A DNA stretch of 35,812 nt from Chromera velia. Taxonomy: Eukaryota; Sar; Chromeraceae. Positions within the stretch are counted from its first letter, which is position 1; each line of letters starts with the position of its first letter. Where the stretch lies: assembly GCA_018398765.1 (NCBI GenBank), contig JAHBMJ010001087.1:1-35812 (forward strand), read 5' to 3'. The position numbers and the translations under genes are program-made. Of this stretch, positions 21,627 to 31,997 are shown one piece after another. The notes beneath the pieces were generated by a model. It searched no databases. It had not been told where the DNA came from and was given only the letters and a program-made list of their open reading frames with translations.

Positions 21627-22231
21627 CAGGGGAAGGGAAGGGAAGGGGGCACTGTTGTGCTTGTCTTGCCTGGAGACTCCAGTGGTGTGAGGCTCTGCAG
21701 AGAGGGGAAAAGATGCAAAGGGAGAGAGTTGACAAGCTTAAAGGTGTAGTGCGCTAAGGATGCATGCATGGGTGCCTGTGCATGGCTGTATGAGGCACAG
21801 CCGGACGTTCAGCCACTCACTTCACATACAGGCCAGCGGTTCGTGAGAAACCTTTGTTTGTTGTGCCTTCAGGCATTTGCCCGAAGCTCGTGAAACACTG
21901 GATTGCTTAGAAAATTCTGCAAGAATACGGATTGAAGAGCTAGAGAAGTGAGGCAAGGCGATTGCGTTGCTGTCTGCAGCTGTAACAACTCATTCCCTGA
22001 CTGACTCATGCAGTTGTGTGCTCCGAGTGTATCCAGGAAGGGAAGTAGAGGATCTGCGTGAATGAGCAAGCAACGTGCAGGGACACGAAGGAATGTGTGA
22101 CCGGAGGGCAAGAAGTAGAAAAACGAAAAGCTGCAGAGTGGATTGATTGATCGATTGATTGATTGCACGACCACCTCGCCTGCCTGGAACAAAACAGAAC
22201 CCAGCTCGAGGCTGAGAAGGAAATACGCATG

Positions 22232-22357
22232 CAGTGTATGAGGACAGTTTTGTCATTTCCTGTGCATGACTTCGAATCGATTCTTTTTTTTTAACGTCCT
22301 TGCAAGCAAAGTAGAAAGCCTCCAGGCATGATGGTGGGTGGCTTGTAACTTAATGGG
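22232..22357. repeat. 126-bp direct repeat, copy 2
   Basis: Counterpart of 21501-21626 with exactly the same length but clearly diverged in the middle. The best-conserved part is the last ~20 bases. It could be the terminal repeat of a small retroelement or a duplicated non-coding RNA; neither is established. Confidence 0.7.
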
Positions 22358-23030
22358 TGGATCCCGGAGAAAGAGGGCGAGGAAGCAAAATGGGAGGGGA
22401 GTCACATACAGTGCCCCCTTCGGGTCAGGAGGTGGGCATTGTCGAAGGCTTAGAGACCCTGCAAGGCTCGTCTCGTCTGTACGCCTCTTTCATGTGCTTC
22501 AGTGGTCCTGCCATGCATTCGTGTACATGTTGAATACAACCGTTTTTTTGGTGGACAGGCAGGTGGTTAGAGAGATACACGACTGTATGGGTCGTTCCAT
22601 CGGCATACCTTTTTTTGTTTTCTGCTGCCTCTGGGGCTTTCACCTCCAAAGAAAAAGAAAAGGGTGGTCCACGAACAGAGACAGAGAGGGAGAGAGAGAG
22701 AGCAGGCGAATAACCTCACTGATCCACTTGAAAAGAGAGAATGCGAAAATCGTCAGAAATGGTGCATCTTCTGGTAGGCCGTCGTGCAAGCTGAAGCTTG
22801 TTTGGAAGTTTTTTTCGTGTTCGAGGTCGGTGTCAGATTCGCATTTGAATTCAATCGACTGCATTTGCGTGTTTGACACCCTTTCTCCCTCCCCCTCGAG
22901 CCTTTTTTTGTACCCTCCCGCATAGCATAGCTGCATCTGATTCATTTGCTTCACGCACGCACAACGTTTCTTCCTTCCTTTGAGAGACTAGCTCCCGTGT
23001 TTCCCCTTGTCATCTCGACCAAAGAGAAGT

Positions 23031-23130
23031 GAAAGAAAGAAAAGAAAGAAAGAAAGAAAGGAAGGAAGGAAGGAAAGAAAGGAAGGAAGGAAGAAAGAAA
23101 GAAAGAAAGAAAGAAAAAAGAAAGAAAGAG
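23031..23130. repeat. GAAA/GGAA tetranucleotide tract
   Basis: About 100 bases of purine-only tetranucleotide repeat, the complement of the TTTC/TTCC repeats in the introns elsewhere. Confidence 0.95.
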
Positions 23131-24947
23131 GTTTGTACAGGAAGGTGAAAAGGGCAGAATGTCGGCTGCGGTGTCGGACGCGGGCGAGCACTTTCACAAC
23201 TGCACTCTCTGAGATAAAACACCCGTCGACATCATGCGGTCATACAGTGAGAAGGAGAATGAAAAAGATCACGGAATATTTGAACCCCATCCGTACGTAC
23301 GTTCTCAGAAGAGGCACGGAGCCCCTGTTGGAATGATTCGATTGATGCGGAATTGCTTGTGTCAGTGCGTGGCTGCTGTTGACCGAATTCCTCTTCTTTT
23401 TTTTCAGTTGGATCGCACCCGAGAGAGACACACTGACACTGCTGTCATGCAAGGGCTGTAGCCATCAGGTTGGTCATCATTTCAATGACGTGTGCAATTG
23501 GTAAATCCATGACTACAGGTACTTCTTTCAAGTCAAAAGTGAAGCTCTGTTCCACATGTAGAAAGATTTAAGTTGCGAGGATCAAGCGGTTGTTGTCACT
23601 TGATGGAGGGCTGCGGTCTGTCTTCTAGCTGGTTGTCTGCAGATGTATTTGCGTGGGAATGTCTTCGAGCCCAGATGGCTGCTTGCTGGAGAGATGCTGG
23701 CATCATGCTGCGTCGAGAGCTAGGGTGAATTCCTTAATCCGCGCTCCGATCATCTGCGGTCGTGTGGATACGCCTTAATAAGCCTCAATCGATCGATCTC
23801 GCTGTAGTGCGTCTGCGCCTAATGCTACAGATATAACTGAGATGTTTGTTTCTGTTTGAATGTAGAATTGAAAAAATAATGTACCGATTGGTTCTTTTTC
23901 ATATTAGTTGATGCCAAAGCTATATAATGAAAAATATTATTGATGTTAGATCTAGATCATCTAGTCTTACATCGATAAACCCCTAAAAACCCACTAAATC
24001 ATACTAAATTGATATGACATCATCATAAAACAATAGTAGTACTTACATCGTCTTATGATCGTTAATTCCGTAGATATTAGATGTGTCTATGCACGATTAT
24101 GTTTTCGTATTTTTTAAGTTAAATCGAGGAGTCTTTTCTTTTTTTGGAAAACAACTTTAAAAGCCCCCCCAAAATTGGGATGCGACATACATAAAATGAT
24201 GATAAGAAAACCATAAATCATCACTTCAAAAGCCCCGGCTATATATGACTATATATATATATTTTTAAAATAACTATGTAGAGTAATGTAGAGCCTGGAC
24301 AAGTATCTAACTGTTAGTTAATTGTACTGTTGGTGATGGAGGAAGTAAGAAGAAGTGGTAAAAAGGGGTACAGATATAAGAAAAAAAGATGACGATCAAA
24401 GACGAAGTAAGACGAAAGATCATTTTGCTACGTACAGTACTTAACAGTACTTTAACATTTTGAATGTTATATTGTTTTTTTTGTTCTAAGCACTGCAGCT
24501 AGTTCTAATGGCCTTTACTACTAGAATACTACTAAATTACTAGGCCTTTTGGAAGTGATGGTCAATGGACATCAACCTATTCTAAGATTCCGCTCTGCAG
24601 CTATAGGGGGCATGTAGACGGCCAATGACGCGGACACGCGGCCGGATGCATGTTATGCCAGGCATGCATGTTGCAGTCAGACTGTCAGACGCATGTCAAA
24701 ATTGTTCGATGCAAGAGGGCAATCATGGGCAGTGCACGTCATTCCGTGGCATTGAATCCGTCAAGTCAGGCCCCACTCCTGCTGTGAAGTCGGCTGTCTG
24801 ACTTTCAGGCCTTCCTCGTCGCTATCCTTGCAGCATAGTTGTGCATGCGTCGTCATCCAAATCTGTGCGACTTCTGATCTTCGACGCGCTTCACTTTCAT
24901 CCGAAAACGACTTACCCGGCCGACCTGTTAGTTCTTCAATACTGGTC

Positions 24948-26513
24948 ATGTTGCGCGCTCTTCAGCTTGCTTGCCTCTGTCTGGCAGCTTCACATGTTCA
25001 GACGTACCCGCACCTTGAAAGTGCCGCTCCTCAGACACCTGTACAGAAGCAACTCATTGAGGAGGCTTTGGAGGCGTCTCGTTTGCTTTCCGACGTCGCA
25101 GCTCCTCACGTAGAGGAACTGTTTTCCCACCCTGCCACTCAGGCATTCATCGTTTCTATGGATCCGAATTTGGCCAGAGAGTCCCCTGCCAATTTGATCC
25201 GTCGGTTTTGGGCTGAAATCGATGCTGCAGAGATTGTGCATGCCTTCGGAGACGGAAGTTCTCCCGCAGCCAATTGCGGCTTCGACTTGACCACCGAGAT
25301 TGGTCGTGAGCTTGATTACTTCCCCAACCAGTGGGAGCTGCAGGCGTTGAAAAAAATGCCTGTGGATCCAGTGAACAACCGCTTCATGGAGTGGTCGGAG
25401 ACGAACATCTTCCACTTCCCCCCCTTTAAGAACACCTCCCAGCCTGGCCTTCGTCGGTCTCTCGACCGTCCGGTCTATGCTGCTGTGAACATGTATCGCG
25501 CGTCAGGTGGCAACCCGCAATGTGGGCCCATCACTGCGGTCTTCTCACGGCGGTACATAGGCAACCAGCTGCTGTCGGCGCCGTTGGACACTGGGTTCTT
25601 CAATGGAGAGTGCCGCAATGGAGAGGCCACCGGTGCAATCCAAAACAAGACGATTGCCATCTGTAGTGCGTGGCCGAAGCCTTGGCCGATTGGAGTCCCT
25701 CCCTTCATGAATCACTTTGTTGAACCCTACCTGCGCTTCTTCAACGCCACGCAGCCCCGTGCAGGCCCCGATTTCTACCCCCACTTCAACCTTGCCCGCC
25801 TCCTTGTGCGTCTCCTCGGCTCCACTTACCGTCCCGCACCGCCGCCCGGCCCGGTAGTTCGAGGGGCACCAATAGGTCCCCCGAAGGGTGCGTTGGGGCT
25901 GAACTTTTTGGAGAACACTCTGGGATACTTCGAGCTCAACCCAGCAGTGCGGCTGCGGTTTGCTGACGGAATCGTTCTGTTGATTGCCATGTTCGAGCTC
26001 CTGTGGGGATCGCCGGCGGGCCGTGACCTGCTTGCATGGTGTGAAGAGCGGGGGTGGCCGCTGGCATGGGCACACAACCCCGTACCTTCCTACTGGCGCT
26101 GCGGTCCCGCGGGAGAGGGGCCGGAGTGCAGCGTGCCCGATGACCTTGCGGCTGACGGCGACGCGGCAAACGTGAGGCTCCTCGACCCCCGAGTGCTCAC
26201 CAGCGTGCCGGCGGGGCACAACGTGACTGTCCCCTCTGCTGTCTCTGCCGCCTTCGTCGCGTCGTGGGAGGGTCTCGACGTTTCCCGCGCCCCGTCGCGG
26301 TCGGTGGTTGCGGCGGCGTGGGACGAGCTGGTGGCGAGCAGCTGGCAAGCAGTGGGCATTGAGCCGGTGTTCGCGGGGGCGTGCAACGGGGACTGTGCGG
26401 GGGTGCTGGTGGGCCGTGAGGAGCGGCACTGCGTGTGCATTCCTGTGGAAAACAAGGGGGTGGACGAGCTCTGGGAAGAGGAGTTCAGAAATCTGAGCGT
26501 CGTCGTTATGTGA
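24948..26513 (+). CDS. Secreted Cys-containing glycoprotein, function unknown
   Basis: An intronless gene for 521 residues. The frame is open from 24828, but the ATG at 24948 is preferred because it opens a signal peptide (MLRALQLACLCLAASHVQT). The mature part has five N-glycosylation sequons (NTS, NKT, NAT, NVT, NLS) and many Cys, including clusters near the C terminus (CGPAGEGPEC, CNGDC, HCVC) that suggest disulfides. A striking block at about 174-197 reads RPVYAAVNMYRASGGNPQCG, followed by PITAVFSRRYIGNQLLSAPL and DTGFFNGEC. There is no membrane anchor after the signal peptide. Codon use is GC-rich, against AT-rich flanks. I do not recognise the family. The RPVYAAVN...GNPQCG block faintly recalls DUF3626-type sequences, but this is weak and would need a profile search. 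Secretion is inferred from the signal peptide. Confidence 0.75.
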   Translation: MLRALQLACLCLAASHVQTYPHLESAAPQTPVQKQLIEEALEASRLLSDVAAPHVEELFSHPATQAFIVSMDPNLARESPANLIRRFWAEIDAAEIVHAFGDGSSPAANCGFDLTTEIGRELDYFPNQWELQALKKMPVDPVNNRFMEWSETNIFHFPPFKNTSQPGLRRSLDRPVYAAVNMYRASGGNPQCGPITAVFSRRYIGNQLLSAPLDTGFFNGECRNGEATGAIQNKTIAICSAWPKPWPIGVPPFMNHFVEPYLRFFNATQPRAGPDFYPHFNLARLLVRLLGSTYRPAPPPGPVVRGAPIGPPKGALGLNFLENTLGYFELNPAVRLRFADGIVLLIAMFELLWGSPAGRDLLAWCEERGWPLAWAHNPVPSYWRCGPAGEGPECSVPDDLAADGDAANVRLLDPRVLTSVPAGHNVTVPSAVSAAFVASWEGLDVSRAPSRSVVAAAWDELVASSWQAVGIEPVFAGACNGDCAGVLVGREERHCVCIPVENKGVDELWEEEFRNLSVVVM

Positions 26514-27463
26514 CGATGATTGGACGTCCTTTATTCAATAGTGAAAAATTATAGACTTGGGCCGACTGAGGGGACAAGGACAAGTTAACCGATTTAAACG
26601 ATAATTATCGAATAATATCGATAATTAAACATATGTATATGTGTTTGCAAGAGCCTTGAAAGTTGCTCACCAGGCTGAGCTCTAACCAGACGTACTTGGC
26701 GGAACAATTCATAATAATTCCTTCATCCATTGAATTCTATTCATTCATTCGTTCGTTCGTTCGTTCCTAGGTTCGTTCGTTCATTTATTCACTCCTTCAT
26801 TCCATTCACTGATCATCGATACATGCTAGGAATCAGCCTAGGATAGCCTGAGATGATTCATTTATAGATTTATTCATTTACTTTAAATTAAAATTATTTG
26901 ATATCAATGATATGTGAAGGTCTACTCGTCTCTGTATTAGAGATTAAAATAGATTCCTTCAAGTCTCCAGCATAATAGAGTAAAGTTTGAAGGTTGGAGT
27001 GATCTAGACTCCTAGTCAATCGGGTAAGTCAGTAATTATATGAGTAAATACAGGTTGGAAGGCTTGTTTAATTCAAAGTTTGCGGTCAAGCTCAGGTCGA
27101 AAGGCGGTCAAAAGATGTTCGCAAAGGCTTAGTTCGGTTCGAGTCAATGAATGACAGTTCCGGGGGTTCACTTTTGGTCCGATCCCTCCATCCAACGATT
27201 CCAACTATTTGGCTATTCAGATTTTTGGATTTGCAAAATCTCAAAATCGGATATGTTTAGATTTGTATGGAACGCGCGGTCAAAATCGGGTGAAGCTCGC
27301 CATGCGGAATCGGCTGTACGTCAGAAAGCGCGGTGTGAATTCAGATTTGATTGCTATGGTGCAAAATCGATTTCTGTGTATCGTGCGGTCTACATTCGAT
27401 TTTTGATTTCTGTGGTCCTTTTTTAATCTCGGCGGTTTCATTTCTTTGATTTCTGTAGCTCTC

Positions 27464-27602
27464 TGATTTCTGTAGCTTTTTCTTAATTTGTGTGGTGTTT
27501 TATGATTTTTGTAGCTTTTCCTGGATTTGTGTGGTGTTTCCTGATTTCTGTGGCTTTTTCTTAATTTGTATGGTATTTCCTGATTTTTTTAGTGTTTTCT
27601 GG
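27464..27602. repeat. 39-bp minisatellite, three full units plus a partial one
   Basis: Units at 27464-27502, 27503-27541 and 27542-27580 each begin TGATTTNTGTNGCTTTT and are exactly 39 bases long; a partial unit continues to about 27602 and a degenerate one precedes at about 27448. On the minus strand the repeat follows the tRNA-like sequence. Confidence 0.8.
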
Positions 27603-27628
27603 TTTCTGTCTTGAAAGTGACCTTCTTT

Positions 27629-27697
27629 GGGATTGAACCTTCGACCTCTTGCTCCGTATTCAATGATAGTCTCAATCATCATACCACTAAACCACTT
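27629..27697 (-). repeat. tRNA-like (SINE-like) sequence 1
   Basis: On the minus strand an A-box-like stretch (GTGGTTTAGTGGTATGATG) is followed about 40 bases later by GGTTCAATCCC, a good match to the pol III B box. The acceptor ends do not pair, so it is not an intact tRNA gene. It shares AGACTATCAT in the middle with the second copy near 32 kb. Confidence 0.45.
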
Positions 27698-28401
27698 ATC
27701 GCTTTTCTTTGCACACATTTGTCTTTTTATATTAAAGTTATTCAGTTCAATTTCTTTATAGAGTAAAGAAAACATCACTGAAAATAATTAGAACTATAAA
27801 TCAATTAAGCACTGATTTAACAATTAAACAAAAGGAAAGACTTAGGCAAAAACATAAATAATAGTTAAAAACGTTGCAGCATTTTCTTTTTAAAAAATAA
27901 ATATTCAAACTCATATAAAATCTGCTTATAATTGCTTATAGTATAAAAACAAATTATTTTTGAAAAATATATATAAGCTTATAAATACTCATAAAACCTG
28001 CTCATAGCAGAATATAGCACATATAAATTATAGTAGAATTTAAGTTTAAGGCTACTGTAGGGATGTTTTAATAATCATGTTTATTGTATTAATATGAATA
28101 AAAATTCTTATGATTCAACTTATGAACTTGAATATCATATGGTCACTATTATATCAATATTTGAGTCGTTTGACTACTAGTTTGACTAGGTCGTTTAGCC
28201 ATTAAAATAAACAATATCATTGAACAATGAATAAAAAAAAGGCTAGCTACTAGGGTATTTCACTAAAAAAATAATAATAATAAAAATTAATTTTATACCC
28301 TCCCTTTCAAGTATGTAAAACATTCTAGACATCTAAAAGTATGCTCAATATGGTTCTTTACCTAAAAAGACCTTCATGAACTTAAAAAAAGACTTGTAGC
28401 A

Positions 28402-29621
28402 TAGTGACCATGTTTGATTTGATTTGATTTGATTTGATTTGATTTGAGGTAGGGCTTAAGCTCAAATCAAATATCCAGTCAGGGAGGACCTAGTGTTTAA
28501 AGACCTATCAAATACGATCAAATATTTGATCAATATGACTTTCAACCTCAAATATGAAGGTCCCGAAAAAACTTTTGCAAGTACCGATCCGTCACGCATG
28601 CTGATTCAAACAAAAAAACCTAAATCTTGATGGTTTGCTCTAAAAAAAAAAAAAGTTTTAAGCTGCACTGAAATTTTTATTTCACGCAGAGGTAAACCAA
28701 TCAGCTGAACATTTTTCCAAACAGCTGTGTTGACTTTTTTGGTGCTGGAACATCTTTTACGGCCCCCTTTTTGAGCGTCTGCAAACATTTTACACTCCGT
28801 AAAGACATGTCACACAATTCCACAGGGTCGAACGGGAAGAAGGAGGCATTTGTTTTTAGAGCCGGGTACGCAAACTCCGGGTGAGGAAGGCTATCGACCT
28901 CTCTATATTCATCTCCAACACAAGGGGCTTGTTGTCGGCCCTGGCATGGCACAGAGGGTAGCCGAACTTACCAACTCTGGATGCTTAGCTGCCCAGAAAC
29001 AGGACGGTTCCAACACTAACAGCAATAGCAAACGTGTGCGCGGTTCTCCGTCTTACCCCGTTGTCATCTCTCCGCAACCGAATAGAAGCCCAGGAGCACC
29101 CACTCCTGGAAAGCCGAAAAGCCAGAGAAAAAGCTCTCAGCAGCTCCCACCACCGATCGATTCGATTCACATTGAAGAAAGTGATCATGAAGAAGAGGAA
29201 AAGGAAGTGCCATAAAGCTGAGTGATTGTCACCTCAATTTTAGTATGTGCTCTAACTTTATCGTATCAACAAAAAGTCATATGCAATTTCAAATCTATCA
29301 ATTTTACGTTCTTAATCTCTATTAGTACTAGAGTGAATCTCAGTGACTAGTATATATACAGTGCCACACAAGCATATTTTTTTTACGGAACTGATAAGTT
29401 ATGATTTTATATATATTTTTTTAAATTTTTGAAACACACATCAGAAATGTTCTGATAACTATTGTCATAAGAAAAATGATCAAAGTGACAGTAAGTCAGT
29501 GACTCAGTGAGGAACCCTAAGAGGTTAACCTCAAATCTTACCTCAAATATCAAATATTTGAGGTTGAAGCTCAAATCAAATCAAATCAAATATAATCAAA
29601 TCAAATCAAACATGGTCACTA
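28402..29621. mobile_element. Non-autonomous hAT-type transposon with perfect 8-bp target duplication
   Basis: The element begins TAGTGACCATGTTTGATTTG and ends with the inverted counterpart ...CAAACATGGTCACTA. It is flanked by TTGTAGCA on both sides (28394-28401 and 29622-29629), a perfect 8-bp duplication. An 8-bp duplication together with a TA-R-N-G terminus is typical of the hAT superfamily. Both subterminal regions carry repeats of GATTT or its complement AAATC, and further inverted similarity (CAACCTCAAATAT) continues inwards for over 100 bases. Length is 1220 bp. No transposase domain is recognisable inside, so it is probably moved in trans. A small open frame lies within it. Confidence 0.8.
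28850..29215 (+). pseudogene. Open frame inside the hAT-type element, unrecognised
   Basis: An open stretch of about 120 codons without an ATG at its left edge. It ends in a Ser/Pro-rich, basic segment and an acidic tail (IEESDHEEEEKEVP), as at the C terminus of many nuclear proteins. A short frame beginning ATGTCACACAATTCC at about 28806 runs into it from another frame, so a frameshifted remnant is possible. No domain is recognised. Confidence 0.3.
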
Positions 29622-29820
29622 TTGTAGCATCATGATTTATGATGGTTATTTAAGGTTTTCATCATGTTGTCACTTATAGGGTTCTAAGAGTAATAAAAAC
29701 ATCGTTATGTAACCTAATACTTAACCTACCTAAACCTTATATAACCTGGTATAACCTACTTCAAATCACTTCATTAATACCAACAGACATGATTTCAAAA
29801 CTATATGACTCAACTCTCCT

Positions 29821-29907
29821 TCAGCTTTCATCCTTTTCATCACTTTCACGCTCAGTTATATCATTAAACTGACTTTCTGCGCGAGCAAGCTCGTCGTTAT
29901 TCACCAT
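29821..29907 (-). pseudogene. Short acidic open frame, possible gene remnant
   Basis: ATG at 29907 opens 28 codons ending in ITERESDEKDES. It may belong with the larger minus-strand fragment just upstream at 30043-30324. Too short to support on its own. Confidence 0.15.
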
Positions 29908-30042
29908 TACCCCCCTTCTAACCAAAACTGCCGAATGCAACCAGAAAAAAACAGCAGAAAGGGGTGTATTATCAGTTTTCAGCGTTAACGTGCGATGGAA
30001 TAAAAGCAGTTTGAACTCTGTTGTGTCATCTGAAGAAGAAAT

Positions 30043-30324
30043 TCATTCATATGAAATGATACGAGCAGAAAATGCGGCATTTTCTTCAATAAGGGCAATC
30101 CGAGATACCCCCAAACTTCTTCCTTTTTTTGTTGTTGGGTGCACATCAGATGGATCAATTAAGTCCAAAACTTTGCTGACAAACCACTCTTCCGTACTGC
30201 TGTTACTGCTTTCCCATCTGCAAGCAACAACGTCTCCTACCCCAACAGAATAGTCCCCAGTGAGTGCAGCAGAGGGGCGTAGGGGAGTGAAGGAGGAGAG
30301 CTCGGGCTCTGTGGCTACAAGCAA
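30043..30324 (-). pseudogene. Decayed coding fragment, unrecognised
   Basis: The minus-strand frame includes VGVGDVVACRWESSNSSTEE, then WFVSKVLDLIDP and a segment ending SRIALIEENAAFSARI. The pattern of a GD-V-V-x-x-R-W strand followed by W-F-V-x-K-V resembles a small beta-barrel (Tudor or BAH-like) module, but this is only resemblance. It lies in repeat-rich DNA and may derive from a transposon or a captured gene. Confidence 0.3.
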
Positions 30325-30622
30325 GACAGCAGAGGGCTAAGCAGAGAAGACATGAGGGAGGAAAGCTGAGAAAAGGGCTCTCTCGAACAGCCATAGCGCT
30401 TTTCTGCTTTCGATCTTTTATTGCCATCACACTCTTTTCTCTGTTGTCCCTGATTCCATTTGTCTGCCAGCTTGAATGCTCTATCGCAAATTTATCGAAA
30501 TTTGACAATGTTTTTCCCGTGTGCATAACTGCCTAGCTTGCTGAGACGAGGTGTCTCAATAATAGTTTTGAAGAGTCAAATCATCAGTTTTAAATTTGTT
30601 TTGAACAGTTTGAGACCCCATA

Positions 30623-30646
30623 CATCATCATCATCATCATCATCAT
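30623..30646. repeat. ATC trinucleotide repeat
   Basis: About eight ATC units. Confidence 0.9.
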
Positions 30647-31200
30647 GTTAATACTGGTATTGGCAGGTTCAAGCAGGTTTCAAAAGATGATAACGTTAAA
30701 ATGAAGGTTCTATAACCTTGTGTCCGAACCTTCATTGGCAACGACCCCTAAACCTACCCTTAACCTAATATAACCTTGCCGAACCAAAGATTCTACATGT
30801 GATTATGTGTTTAAATGACTTTTTAGCAAAATTAGGCTAGGAATCTATTTTAAAAAATGTCTAAAAACTGTTTTTTTGTAAAGTTTTTTACTATAAAACC
30901 TAGTACATCTCCATCAAAGTGAAATACCCTAAGCTAGCTAGAAGTATACTGAAACTATAGTATGACCGAGTATGACACAATTCAAATTGTGATACAATAC
31001 CCTATATACTAGTACCCGGGGTCCGGTAACATAAATAATTCTGTCACAATAGGTATGATAAAATAGTTTGAATAACTTAAGTGTGATAAAATTATTAGAT
31101 AAAAATTCAAGTGATCCCAGACTTTCAAAGGGACTTAAAGTCTTCACAATCGTGGAAGTTTAGACTGTTCTTCTATATTTACTCACCTTAGCACTTACCT

Positions 31201-31274
31201 TACTCACTCACTCACCTCAGTCATTCACTCATCCACTCACTCACTTACTCACTCACTCACTCAATCACTCACTG
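31201..31274. repeat. TCAC tetranucleotide array 1
   Basis: Mostly TCAC with TCAT and TTAC variants, immediately before the palindrome array. Confidence 0.9.
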
Positions 31275-31316
31275 AAACCAAGAGAGGAGACGATAAGTTG
31301 TAGAGGTCTTGGTCTA

Positions 31317-31518
31317 AAGTAGTTTCCAAAAGAAACTACTTGTAAGAGGTTGGAGTCATTTCCAAAGGAAACTACTTATATAGAAGCACTTAGTCTAGAA
31401 GTAGTTTCCAAGAGAAACTACTTGTGAGAGATCGATAGTTAGAAGTAGTTTCCAAAGGAAACTACTTGTAAGAGCTTGATGGTCAGAATACTTAGTAGTT
31501 TCTAACGGAAACTATTTG
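31317..31518. repeat. Array of ~25-bp palindromes based on AAGTAGTTTCC
   Basis: Near-perfect palindromes at 31317-31341, 31399-31423, 31443-31467 and 31493-31518, and a partial one at 31355-31378, each of the form AAGTAGTTTC, a short centre, GAAACTACTT. Most are followed by GTAAGAG or GTGAGAG. Single arms recur downstream (about 31530, 31660, 31705-31738). Each unit could form a hairpin. Nature unknown; subterminal repeats of a foldback-type transposon are one option. Confidence 0.8.
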
Positions 31519-31997
31519 TAAGAGGGTCTTTTGGAAATTACTTGTTATGGAGCTATAAAGCCTTCCAGAAGAGGAACAGGAGGTTAGAAATCCTTACCGG
31601 AGACAACGGACGTCTGAAGTTCTTAGATTGTCTTCTTAGAGGTTGTTATGTATGGAGGTACGTGGAAACTACTTCTGAGAGTGACTGGTCAGGAGGTCCT
31701 TGTTGGAAACTCCTTACTAGTTGGAAACTACTTAAGAAGTAGAAGGTTGTTTTTGCTCAAAGGTTCGCTTTCAAGGAGGTTTTTTAATGACAATCCAAGC
31801 GCCACTTTTTGGTTGGTCCATTTTCGGAGAAGTTTGGGCTCTCGTGGAAGACTTACAATTTTCTGAGTCTTCCAATAGTCTTTCGGTTTATACTACAGTC
31901 CATCATTTTATGATACAGGCCATCATTGTTGTTTTGGCACAGCTACAGGACAGAATTTTGTAGTTTTAGCACCTTTTATATGACAGGAAAAAGAGAG

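Larger units (their letters stand above)
19877..24947. other. Five-kilobase region without a recognisable gene
   Basis: Contains a GT repeat (19887-19912), long CT-rich tracts (about 20480-20780), a second GT repeat (about 21472-21500), a pair of 126-bp direct repeats, a GATT repeat (22142-22165), a GAAA/GGAA tract (23031-23130) and an AT-rich block (23850-24560). Open frames in the CT-rich part are low-complexity Phe/Leu/Ser translations. The frames at 22338-22925 (+) and 22425-22954 (-) have no features I could support as coding. Confidence 0.5.
26514..28393. other. AT-rich spacer with simple repeats
   Basis: No gene is supported. It contains a TTCG/TTCA tract (about 26733-26815), a moderately GC-richer stretch (27130-27420) with no convincing frame, a 39-bp minisatellite, a tRNA-like sequence and then very AT-rich DNA. 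Confidence 0.5.

Noticed and set aside
22338-22925. Plus-strand 195-codon frame
   Set aside because: No motif, no splice support, and a competing frame of similar quality on the other strand.
28701-28952. Minus-strand frame inside the hAT-type element
   Set aside because: Looks somewhat protein-like, but the overlapping plus-strand frame has the better C terminus; neither is supported by a domain.
29700-30785. TAACCT-rich stretches as interstitial telomere repeats
   Set aside because: The hexamers are degenerate, irregularly spaced and not the CCCTAAA expected for this group.
31317-31518. Palindromic repeats as a CRISPR array
   Set aside because: The DNA is eukaryotic, spacing is irregular and the units are diverged.
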